From an uncultured Legionella sp. (GTDB lineage: Bacteria > Pseudomonadota > Gammaproteobacteria > Legionellales > Legionellaceae): a DNA stretch of 5,978 nt. The position numbers were made by a program, and so were the translations under genes. Below are positions 1 through 5,519 of this stretch, one piece after another (position 1 is the first letter of the stretch; each line of letters starts with the position of its first letter). Under the pieces are notes generated by a model. That model did not search any database. It saw nothing but the letters and a program-made list of their open reading frames with translations, and was not told the origin of the DNA. The stretch lies in contig CAISKC010000049.1 in assembly GCA_903885895.1 (NCBI GenBank), positions 1 to 5,978 of the forward strand, read 5' to 3'.

Positions 1-2376
1 AATCACATCTCCTTTATTTACAATAGGAACTTGATTGATACAAGTATCTTGGTTAGAACGGAAGTATTTGGTAAGACCATAAATGTCTACCCCTGTTTCT
101 CCTGCGGTCGTTTCCAAATCATTCACTCGGACTACGATACGAGAAGCATCGACCAAATCAATCACACCTCCACGTTTCGCAACCACAGAAACCCCTGAAT
201 CAGAAGCTACTGTACGCTCCATCCCAGTACCTACCAATGGTTTTTCTGCACGTAGTGTTGGAACCGCCTGCCGTTGCATGTTTGATCCCATCAATGCTCT
301 GTTCGCATCATCGTGCTCTAGGAATGGAATCAATGAAGCAGCAACTGACACGATCTGTTTCGGAGAAACATCCATATAATTGATCTTCTCGGGTGTCGTA
401 AGCAAAAACTCATTACCATGTCGGCAAGGTACTAAATCTAAAGTAATGTTACCGTTTTTATCCATAGGAATGCTGCATTGCGCAATATATTGATCAACTT
501 CTTGAATGGCAGATAAATACTCAACCTCATCAGTCACACGTCCATCAATTACTTTTCTACACGGGGTTTCAATAAAACCATAGTCATTAGTACGTGCATA
601 CACAGATAATGAGTTAATCAAACCAATATTAGGACCTTCCGGTGTTTCAATAGGGCAAACTCGACCATAGTGGGTGGTGTGCACGTCACGTACTTCAAAT
701 CCTGCGCGTTCACGCGTCAAACCACCAGGTCCTAATGCGGACACTCGTCGCTTATGCGTCACACCAGACAAAGGATTAACCTGGTCCATAAATTGTGAAA
801 GCTGGCTCGACCCGAAAAACTCTTTAATCGCAGCAGAAACTGGTTTTGCATTAATCAGATCTTGTGGCATCAAGTTTTCAGACTCTGCCAAACTTAAGCG
901 TTCTTTGACTGCGCGCTCCACTCGTACCAGACCTACACGGAATTGATTTTCGGTCATTTCTCCAACGCTACGAACGCGTCGATTTCCAAGGTGATCAATA
1001 TCATCTACGATTCCATTCCCATTGCGGATTTCAATCAATGTTTTGATGACTGCAAGGATATCTTCTTTGGTCAGTGTACCAGGACCATCGTCATTTTTAC
1101 GACCTACTCTTCGATTAAACTTCATGCGGCCAACAGCAGACAAATCATACCGCTCGTCAGTAAAAAATAAATTTTTGAATAAGGCTTCAGCAGCTTCTTT
1201 AGTTGGTGGCTCTCCAGGACGCATCATGCGGTAAATTTCAACCAAGGCTTCTAATTGTGACGCCGTTGGATCAATCCGAAGGGTATCGGAAATGTATGAA
1301 CCATGATCCAAGTCATTCGTATAAATCACATCAAATTGGTGAATGCCTAAATTTGGCAATGCCTCAAGCAACTCAGTAGTCACTTCATCATTAGCACGGC
1401 CAACTATTTCACCCGTTTCCTTGTTTACAAGGTTTTTAGCTAAAACTTTACCAACCAAATAATCACGCGGCACACCCAAATCACGCATGTTATTTTTTTC
1501 CATTGTCTTAATATGTCGTGCAGTAATACGACGGCCGAGCTCAACAATCAGCTCGCCTTTAGAGTCAACAATATCAAACGAAGCAATTTCACCTCTTAAT
1601 CGTGATGGGATAAGATCAATATGAAACTCACCATTTTTCAAATGGCAGGCCGTTAGATCAAAAAATTCTGTTAAAATTTCTTCTGTTTCCAAACCCAATG
1701 AACGCAATAAAATGCTAACGGGTAATTTACGCCGTCTATCAATTCTTACAAACAAACAATCTTTTGGATCAAATTCAAAATCCAACCAAGATCCACGATA
1801 AGGAATAATACGTGCAGAATACAATAATTTCCCGGAAGAATGTGTTTTACCCCGGTCATGTTCAAAAATAACACCAGGCGAGCGATGCAATTGTGATACC
1901 ACAACACGCTCTGTGCCATTAATAACAAACGTACCCACATCCGTCATCAAAGGTATTTCACCCATGAACACATCTTGCTCACGAATGTCTTTGATAGGCT
2001 TAGGATCTCCTGCAGCTTCTTTATCCAAAACTACCAAGCGAATTTTGACACGGAGAGGCGCCGAAAAGGTCAAGCCACGTAATTTACATTCGCGCACATC
2101 AAAAGCCGATTCACCCAAACAATATCCCACATATTCTAAACGTGCATTACCGGAAAAACTTTGAATTGGGAAAACAGATGAAAATGCGGCATGTAAGCCA
2201 TTCTGTTCTTGATTACCGGGTGAGGTCGAGTCCGAGCGTAAAAACCCTTGATATGATTTCAGTTGAATTTCTAGGAGATTAGGAATCTCCATTGTATCAG
2301 CCTGACTACCAAAGCTTTTGCGGAAACGTTTTTTCTCAGCATGCGAATATTGAGCATTAACAACTGCTTTGGCCAT
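1..2376 (-). CDS. rpoB: RNA polymerase beta subunit, 3' end missing
   Basis: This is the N-terminal 792 codons of the beta subunit of DNA-dependent RNA polymerase, which forms one pincer of the enzyme and part of its catalytic centre. The frame is open from the ATG at 2376 to the window edge; the family is usually about 1340-1370 residues, so roughly 40% lies outside. The start follows an AGAGGAAA ribosome binding site with about 6 nt spacing. Visible landmarks include RRRKLP, GRRITARHI, the GEPPT block within the region matching the E. coli lineage-specific insert (roughly residues 235-360), DDIDHLGNRR, rifampicin cluster I at residues 522-549 (GSSQLSQFMDQ to THKRRVSALG) and cluster II at 578-587 (TPEGPNIGLI). 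Numbering there is E. coli plus 15. D531, H541 and S546, equivalent to E. coli D516, H526 and S531, are wild type, but V533 replaces N518. The gene follows rplL and should continue into rpoC. Confidence 0.98.
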   Translation of the reverse strand, partial: MAKAVVNAQYSHAEKKRFRKSFGSQADTMEIPNLLEIQLKSYQGFLRSDSTSPGNQEQNGLHAAFSSVFPIQSFSGNARLEYVGYCLGESAFDVRECKLRGLTFSAPLRVKIRLVVLDKEAAGDPKPIKDIREQDVFMGEIPLMTDVGTFVINGTERVVVSQLHRSPGVIFEHDRGKTHSSGKLLYSARIIPYRGSWLDFEFDPKDCLFVRIDRRRKLPVSILLRSLGLETEEILTEFFDLTACHLKNGEFHIDLIPSRLRGEIASFDIVDSKGELIVELGRRITARHIKTMEKNNMRDLGVPRDYLVGKVLAKNLVNKETGEIVGRANDEVTTELLEALPNLGIHQFDVIYTNDLDHGSYISDTLRIDPTASQLEALVEIYRMMRPGEPPTKEAAEALFKNLFFTDERYDLSAVGRMKFNRRVGRKNDDGPGTLTKEDILAVIKTLIEIRNGNGIVDDIDHLGNRRVRSVGEMTENQFRVGLVRVERAVKERLSLAESENLMPQDLINAKPVSAAIKEFFGSSQLSQFMDQVNPLSGVTHKRRVSALGPGGLTRERAGFEVRDVHTTHYGRVCPIETPEGPNIGLINSLSVYARTNDYGFIETPCRKVIDGRVTDEVEYLSAIQEVDQYIAQCSIPMDKNGNITLDLVPCRHGNEFLLTTPEKINYMDVSPKQIVSVAASLIPFLEHDDANRALMGSNMQRQAVPTLRAEKPLVGTGMERTVASDSGVSVVAKRGGVIDLVDASRIVVRVNDLETTAGETGVDIYGLTKYFRSNQDTCINQVPIVNKGDVI

Positions 2377-2397
2377 GGTGTTTCCTCTGTATAAATG

Positions 2398-2427
2398 ATT
2401 ATAAACAAGCAAACCCAGCCATGAAAA
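2398..2427 (-). promoter_or_regulatory. weak candidate promoter upstream of rpoB
   Basis: A perfect TATAAT at 2403-2398 on the minus strand lies 18 nt after TTTTCA (2427-2422), which matches 4 of 6 bases of the sigma-70 -35 consensus. Both lie within or next to the rplL-rpoB stem-loop, 21 nt before the rpoB start codon. The predicted transcript would begin near 2391 and still include the rpoB ribosome binding site. A TATAAT in AT-rich DNA can arise by chance, so this is only a candidate for a secondary rpoB promoter. Confidence 0.25.
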
Positions 2428-2438
2428 CATGGCCGGGT
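2403..2438 (-). terminator. stem-loop with T-rich tail between rplL and rpoB (attenuator-like)
   Basis: On the minus strand an 11-bp stem (ACCCGGCCATG paired with CATGGCTGGGT, one G.T wobble) closes a TTTT loop at 2413-2438. It is followed by the interrupted T-rich tail TTTGCTTGTTT. E. coli has a partial attenuator in the same gap that lowers rpoB transcription relative to rplL. The broken T-tract argues for partial rather than full termination, as expected when rpoBC must still be expressed. An RNA processing site is an alternative. Folded by eye. Confidence 0.6.
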
Positions 2439-2459
2439 CCCGTACACATTACACTAGTC

Positions 2460-2834
2460 TTATTTGATTTCGACAGTAGCGCCGGCTTCTACAAGTTGTT
2501 TCTGGATATCTGCAGCTTCTGCTTTAGAAACGCCTTCCTTAACTACTGAGTTTGCAGCTTCAACCAAATCTTTTGCTTCTTTCAAGCCTAATCCAGTGAT
2601 AACGCGAACTGTTTTGATCACGCTAACTTTGTTATCACCAAAACTAGTCATGATAACATTGAATTCAGTTTGCTCTTCAGCAGCGGCAGCAGCAGGACCA
2701 GCAGGTGCAGCAGCTACAGCTACAGCAGCAGCAGAAACGCCGAACTTTTCTTCCATAGCTGCAACCAAGTCTACAACTTCCATTACTGTCATATTAGAAA
2801 TTGCTTCTAAAATATCTATGTTTTTCGTTGTCAT
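2460..2834 (-). CDS. rplL: 50S ribosomal protein L7/L12
   Basis: This 124-residue acidic stalk protein is present as several dimers on L10 and recruits translation factors EF-Tu, EF-G, IF2 and RF3 to the ribosome. Residues 1-34 match the N-terminal dimerisation domain that binds L10 (VMEVVDLVAAMEEKFGV). An alanine-, glycine- and proline-rich hinge spans about 35-54, and the globular C-terminal domain covers 55-124. The factor-contact surface is intact: K69, V70, I73, K74, R77 and the GLGLKEAKDLVE stretch at 81-92. Length is close to the 121 residues of E. coli. The ATG at 2834 follows AGAGGA. The gene starts 38 nt after rplJ and is presumably translated from the same mRNA at a higher rate. 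The hinge is coded by a GCT/GCA-like trinucleotide tract. Confidence 0.98.
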   Translation of the reverse strand: MTTKNIDILEAISNMTVMEVVDLVAAMEEKFGVSAAAVAVAAAPAGPAAAAAEEQTEFNVIMTSFGDNKVSVIKTVRVITGLGLKEAKDLVEAANSVVKEGVSKAEAADIQKQLVEAGATVEIK

Positions 2835-2872
2835 TCGTAAAATTCCTCTATTAATTTTTTAAAATAACTGAT

Positions 2873-3400
2873 TTAACCAGCAGCTTTTTGATCTTTAATG
2901 GCCGCAACTGCTCGAACAAGTTGGGCATGTGGCTCAGCGAGCGTACGCACAAACTTCTCAACAGGTGCTTTCATTACATACATCAATTTAGATATTGCTT
3001 CATCACGTGTAGGTAAGCTGGCAACAAAATCTAATTGTTCTGCACCATACACTTTCCCACTCAGTGAAATTGCCTTTACTTCAAGCTTTTCAAATGTTTT
3101 AGTAAAGTCCTTCAATAAACGCGCAGCGTCACTCGGGGCTTCAATTGACAAAGCAACAAACAAGGGACCCACTAAGCGTTCACTCAGGCAAGCAAAATCC
3201 GTCTTTTCAAATGCACGTCGAGCCAAATTATTTGGAACAACTCGTAAATACACATTGTTTTTACGCGCCTGTGCTCGAAGCAAGGTCATTTGATTGACTG
3301 TTAAGCCACGGTAATCAGCAACTACTGCAGAAATCGCTTTAGAAGCAATTGCATTCACTTCTTCTACGACCGCTTTTTTTGCAGCTAAACTTAATGTCAC
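2873..3400 (-). CDS. rplJ: 50S ribosomal protein L10, GTG start
   Basis: L10 (175 residues) anchors the L7/L12 dimers to 23S rRNA at the GTPase-associated centre, and in E. coli the L10-L12 complex also represses its own mRNA. The RNA-binding N-terminal domain shows VVADYRGLTV at 26-35, LRVVPNNLARRAF at 52-64 and LVGPLFVAL at 76-84. The C-terminal helix that holds L7/L12 runs from about 133 to 171. It is about 10 residues longer than in E. coli (165 residues) because of an extra segment, PVEKFVRTLAEP (146-157), before LVRAVAAIKDQ. The start is GTG at 3400: similarity begins at once (MTLSLAAKKAVVEEV), a full AGGAGGT lies 7 nt upstream, and no ATG occurs in frame nearby. A long structured leader precedes it. 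Confidence 0.97.
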   Translation of the reverse strand: MTLSLAAKKAVVEEVNAIASKAISAVVADYRGLTVNQMTLLRAQARKNNVYLRVVPNNLARRAFEKTDFACLSERLVGPLFVALSIEAPSDAARLLKDFTKTFEKLEVKAISLSGKVYGAEQLDFVASLPTRDEAISKLMYVMKAPVEKFVRTLAEPHAQLVRAVAAIKDQKAAG

Positions 3401-3407
3401 GTTACTG

Positions 3408-3414
3408 ACCTCCT
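3408..3414 (-). promoter_or_regulatory. strong Shine-Dalgarno sequence setting the rplJ GTG start
   Basis: AGGAGGT on the minus strand lies 7 nt before GTG at 3400. It is the best match to the anti-Shine-Dalgarno sequence seen in this window and identifies the non-ATG start of rplJ. Confidence 0.85.
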
Positions 3415-3415
3415 A

Positions 3416-3439
3416 ATTTGTACAAATCACAAGGATTTG
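3416..3439 (-). promoter_or_regulatory. competing hairpins just upstream of the rplJ ribosome binding site
   Basis: CAAATC (3439-3434) can pair with GATTTG (3428-3423) across a 5-nt loop. The same ATTTG can instead pair with the CAAAT at 3420-3416 next to the Shine-Dalgarno, because ATTTGTACAAAT at 3427-3416 is a perfect 12-nt palindrome. The two pairings exclude each other and lie beside the ribosome binding site. A role in translational control is inferred only. Confidence 0.35.
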
Positions 3440-3447
3440 ACAGTTAT

Positions 3448-3484
3448 GGTGGCCGTCTCAGAAGAATTTCAGAGTCGGTTCACC
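3448..3484 (-). promoter_or_regulatory. long imperfect hairpin in the rplJ leader
   Basis: On the minus strand GGTG-AA-CCG-A-CTC-T-GAA pairs symmetrically with TTC-T-GAG-A-CGG-C-CACC around an ATTC loop, interrupted only by T.T, A.A and a small AA/C internal loop. It lies between the L10-type kink and the ribosome binding site. Its first three bases (GGT, 3484-3482) also serve as one strand of the basal L10-leader helix, so the outermost pairs compete with that helix. Confidence 0.5.
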
Positions 3485-3630
3485 GTCTGCGCAGGATCAA
3501 GATTTTCTAGTCAGGATTTTCAAAATATCGACTTTGAGTTAAAGTTTGTTTTAGAAACAAACTCCGCTCACTACGATGCTCTAAAAAAATCCTGGCTCAT
3601 CACTTGGATTAAGCCAAGGCTCCTACGGTC
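3481..3630 (-). promoter_or_regulatory. L10 leader: predicted autoregulatory mRNA element bound by L10-L12
   Basis: The minus-strand leader begins GACCGTAGGA (3630-3621) and ends TCCTGCGCAGACGGTG (3496-3481). ACC (3629-3627) pairs with GGT (3484-3482) and GTAGGA (3626-3621) with TCCTGC (3496-3491), leaving a one-sided 6-nt bulge GCAGAC. As I recall it, the E. coli rplJ leader has nearly the same arms and kink, where L10-L12 binds an rRNA-like kink-turn. Inside are the hairpin CTTGG/CCAAG (3618-3603), a perfect 9-bp helix CAGGATTTT (3594-3586) with AAAATCCTG (3520-3512), and within it the 9-bp hairpin AGTTTGTTT-CTA-AAACAAACT (3563-3543). Together this gives a three-way-junction-like fold. Pairings are by eye; the identity rests on position plus the conserved arms. 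Confidence 0.75.
3583..3619 (-). terminator. terminator-like hairpin in the rplJ leader (possible attenuator)
   Basis: On the minus strand CCT(T)GGCT (3619-3612, one bulged T) pairs with AGCCAGG (3597-3591). The next pairs, T.G and A-T, extend the stem to a 10-nt loop. One A and then seven T residues (3589-3583) follow at once, the layout of an intrinsic terminator. Its 3' arm overlaps the CAGGATTTT strand that the L10-leader fold uses, so the two structures exclude each other. It could end rplKA transcripts partly or act as an attenuator for rplJL; neither is shown. Confidence 0.5.
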
Positions 3631-3689
3631 TTCGACAGCAATAAACCAGAGTCTATGCCGTGAATTCGAAATATTAAAAGTGGGTTGCT

Positions 3690-3718
3690 ATTCTACCCAG
3701 AAATGGAGCCAAGGTCAA
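3690..3718 (-). promoter_or_regulatory. sigma-70 promoter for rplJL-rpoB
   Basis: TTGACC (3718-3713) and TAGAAT (3695-3690) on the minus strand are separated by exactly 17 nt and each match 5 of 6 consensus bases. The -10 element overlaps the TAG stop of rplA. Transcription would start near 3683, giving an rplJ leader of about 280 nt that includes the whole L10-type element. E. coli has a major promoter at the same place in the cluster. Confidence 0.7.
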
Positions 3719-4388
3719 TAGCTACTCCAGGGCCCATTGTCGATGACAATGTAATCTTTTTAATAAACACACCCTTGGCAGCTGACGGCTTAGCACGTTT
3801 GATATCTGCCAATAATGCAGCAACATTTTCCGCCAAGTCTTCTGCTTTAAAGTCCAGCTTACCAACTGAGCAATGTACGATACCATTTTTATCAGTGCGG
3901 TAACGAACTTGTCCACCTTTCGCAGCAAGCACTGCCGCTTCAACATTGGTGGTTACCGTTCCAACTTTAGGATTAGGCATCAGACCGCGTGGTCCCAGTA
4001 CCTGTCCCAATTGTCCAACAATGCGCATAGCATCCGGTGTTGCGATCACCACATCAAAGTTCAGTTCGCCAGCTTTAATTTGTTCCGCCAAATCATCAAA
4101 TCCAACTAAGTCAGCACCGGCAGCTTTGGCTTTCACAGCATTGTCGCCCTGCGCAAACACAGCAACGCGAACTACTTTGCCAGTTCCTTTTGGAAGAGTC
4201 GTTGATAAGCGAATAGCTTGCTCAGTTTTTTTCGGATCGACACCGAGGTTAATACTAATATCTACACCTTCATTAAACTTCTTACTAGCAAACCGTTTTA
4301 GAAGTTCAACAGCTTCTTTGATAGGGTAAAGTTTATTTAAAGTCATCGCTTCACGGATGCTTGCTTTTTTCTTCGTTAATTTTGCCAT
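3693..4388 (-). CDS. rplA: 50S ribosomal protein L1
   Basis: L1 (231 residues; E. coli about 234) forms the L1 stalk near the E site, binds 23S rRNA and helps release deacylated tRNA. In E. coli it also represses rplK-rplA by binding their mRNA leader. The domain I start MAKLTKKKASIREA, the signature block at 124-146 (VGQLGQVLGPRGLMPNPKVG and following) and the RNA-binding SSTMGPGVA near 215-223 are intact, with domain II between. The ATG at 4388 follows AAGGGG, which overlaps the end of rplK only 11 nt away, so the two are probably translationally coupled. The stop codon is part of the -10 element of the downstream promoter. No anomaly is visible. Confidence 0.98.
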   Translation of the reverse strand: MAKLTKKKASIREAMTLNKLYPIKEAVELLKRFASKKFNEGVDISINLGVDPKKTEQAIRLSTTLPKGTGKVVRVAVFAQGDNAVKAKAAGADLVGFDDLAEQIKAGELNFDVVIATPDAMRIVGQLGQVLGPRGLMPNPKVGTVTTNVEAAVLAAKGGQVRYRTDKNGIVHCSVGKLDFKAEDLAENVAALLADIKRAKPSAAKGVFIKKITLSSTMGPGVAIDLGSISG

Positions 4389-4399
4389 GTTGTTGCCCC

Positions 4400-4834
4400 T
4401 TACTCTAAATCTTCAACGTCAATACCCATACTGCGCGCAGTACCCGCAATAGTACGAATGGCTGCTTCGAGGTCGCTAGCTGTCAAATCTGGCTCTTTCA
4501 ACTTGGCAATTTCTGCAAGTTGTGCCTTCTTCAATGTTGCAACTTTTACTGTATGTGGTGTAGCACTGCCGCTCTTAAGTCCAGCTGCTTTTTTCAGCAA
4601 GACAGAAGCCGGAGGGGTCTTGATAATAAAGGTAAAGCTGCGATCCGTATAAACGGTGATCACAACAGGCGTAGGCATCCCAGCTTCTAGATGCTGCGTT
4701 GCGGCATTAAAAGCTTTACAAAATTCCATGATATTTACACCGCGTTGACCTAAGGCAGGACCAACTGGAGGACTCGGATTTGCTTTCGCTGCTGCAATTT
4801 GCAATTTAATATATGCTTCTACTTTTTTAGCCAT
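4400..4834 (-). CDS. rplK: 50S ribosomal protein L11
   Basis: L11 (144 residues; E. coli 142) binds the GTPase-associated region of 23S rRNA together with L10, contacts elongation factors and is needed for RelA activation. The N-terminal domain has MAKKVEAYIKLQIAAAKANP and the proline-rich PSPPVGPALGQRGVNIMEF (residues 20-38), the region contacted by thiostrepton-type antibiotics. The C-terminal rRNA-binding domain runs from about 75, with TPPASVLLKKAAGLKSGS and ending in GTARSMGIDVEDLE. The ATG at 4834 is preferred over an upstream in-frame ATG at 4873 because protein similarity begins there and AGGAG lies 5 nt upstream. The upstream start would add 13 unrelated residues. It heads the rplKA unit behind its own promoter. 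Confidence 0.98.
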   Translation of the reverse strand: MAKKVEAYIKLQIAAAKANPSPPVGPALGQRGVNIMEFCKAFNAATQHLEAGMPTPVVITVYTDRSFTFIIKTPPASVLLKKAAGLKSGSATPHTVKVATLKKAQLAEIAKLKEPDLTASDLEAAIRTIAGTARSMGIDVEDLE

Positions 4835-4858
4835 TGTAACTCCTAATGTGGGTATAAC

Positions 4859-4897
4859 GCTGATTCGTAACAATCGACTTGTCTTGTGTGAATCAGC
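4859..4897 (-). promoter_or_regulatory. stem-loop in the rplK leader, candidate L1 repressor site
   Basis: GCTGATTC (4897-4890) and GAATCAGC (4866-4859) form a perfect 8-bp stem. Above it, after an asymmetric internal loop of 7 and 3 nt, is a small ACAA/TTGT hairpin with a GTCGA loop. It ends about 25 nt before the rplK start. L1 represses the E. coli L11 operon by binding a stem with an asymmetric loop in the same place. Position and shape fit, but I could not match the conserved L1-contact bases with certainty. Confidence 0.45.
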
Positions 4898-4923
4898 TCC
4901 CCTTCGTAAATAACTAACACCTA

Positions 4924-4949
4924 ACCATTTTACATCTTAAAAAAATGGT
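4924..4949 (-). repeat. perfect 8-bp inverted repeat at the predicted rplK transcript start
   Basis: ACCATTTT (4949-4942) and AAAATGGT (4931-4924) are separated by 10 nt. No T-tract follows the second arm, so it is not an intrinsic terminator. The predicted start of the rplK transcript (near 4948) falls at its first base. It could form a 5'-end hairpin protecting the mRNA or be a protein-binding palindrome; nothing in the sequence decides this. Confidence 0.4.
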
Positions 4950-4954
4950 CGAGT

Positions 4955-4983
4955 ATTATCGCACTAATCTTAAGTTTTTTCAA
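4955..4983 (-). promoter_or_regulatory. sigma-70 promoter for rplKA
   Basis: TTGAAA (4983-4978) and GATAAT (4960-4955) on the minus strand are 17 nt apart and match 5 of 6 consensus bases each. A TG one base before the -10 (TGCGATAAT) makes it an extended -10 element. It overlaps the last codons of nusG and would start transcription near 4948, about 114 nt before rplK. This corresponds to the rplK promoter of E. coli. Confidence 0.65.
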
Positions 4984-5518
4984 CCTGTCCAAACTCTAGC
5001 TCTACGGGTGTTGAACGACCAAAGATCAAAACAGCCACACGCAATCTATTTTTTTCATAATTGACTTCTTCAACCACACCATTAAAGTCAACGAACGGAC
5101 CTTCTTTGATGCGCACCAACTCTCCAGCTTCAAAGAGAATTTTAGGTCTTGGTTTGGTCGCGCCATCTTCTACGCGGCGCATAATAGCCAAGGCTTCTTT
5201 ATCAGAAATGGGTGTGGGTGTCTGGCTGGTGCCACCAATAAATCCCAATACACGAGGAATGGCACGAATCATATGCCAGGTTTCATCGTTCATCACCATA
5301 TTTACCAAGACGTATCCTGGAAAGAATTTACGAGTTGATTTCCGTTTTTGTCCCGCACGCATTTCTATCACTTCTTCGGCAGGCACAACCACTTCACCAA
5401 TAAGATCAGCCAAATGATGATAATCCGCTCTGACCGGTATCTCACGCATTACGTAACCTTCATAGCCTGAAAAGGCATGCACAACGTACCACTGTTTCTT
5501 TTGTTCTTCCACGCTCAT
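4970..5518 (-). CDS. nusG: transcription termination/antitermination factor NusG
   Basis: NusG (182 residues; E. coli 181) binds the RNA polymerase clamp through its NGN domain, suppresses pausing, and uses its KOW domain to contact Rho or ribosomal protein S10. The NGN domain shows WYVVHAFSGYEG at 10-21, GEVVVPAEEV at 41-50, RKFFPGYVLVNMVMND at 63-78 and VLGFIGGT at 90-97. The KOW domain is at about 130-157 (EAGELVRIKEGPFVDFNGVV). F166 in IFGRSTPVEL matches the E. coli S10/Rho-contact phenylalanine F165. Residues 22-40 (YVMREIPVRADYHHLADLI) align without gaps but differ strongly from the usual helix and include a proline. The start lies one base after the secE stop (TGA-T-ATG), so translation is probably coupled. 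Confidence 0.97.
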   Translation of the reverse strand: MSVEEQKKQWYVVHAFSGYEGYVMREIPVRADYHHLADLIGEVVVPAEEVIEMRAGQKRKSTRKFFPGYVLVNMVMNDETWHMIRAIPRVLGFIGGTSQTPTPISDKEALAIMRRVEDGATKPRPKILFEAGELVRIKEGPFVDFNGVVEEVNYEKNRLRVAVLIFGRSTPVELEFGQVEKT

Positions 5519-5519
5519 A

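Noticed and set aside
83..379. Plus-strand open frame of 98 codons opposite rpoB
   Set aside because: The minus strand encodes conserved RpoB here (for example DANRALMGSNMQRQAVPTL); the plus frame shows no features of its own.
1746..1940. Minus-strand open frame of 64 codons
   Set aside because: It is an out-of-frame shadow of rpoB, whose own frame matches beta subunits throughout this stretch.
2464..2862. Plus-strand open frame of 132 codons opposite rplL
   Set aside because: It is antisense to a well-supported L7/L12 gene, its alanine/threonine runs mirror the hinge repeat, and it has no recognisable ribosome binding site or family features.
3437..3721. Plus-strand open frame of 94 codons across the rplA-rplJ gap
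   Set aside because: It runs antisense through the promoter and L10-type leader, lacks a ribosome binding site and resembles no family I recognise; the RNA structures explain the region better.
3946..4329. Plus-strand open frame of 127 codons opposite rplA
   Set aside because: It is antisense to an intact L1 gene with no independent support.
4924..4949. Inverted repeat considered as a nusG terminator
   Set aside because: The second arm is not followed by a T-tract and the stem is AT-rich, so it does not look like an intrinsic terminator.
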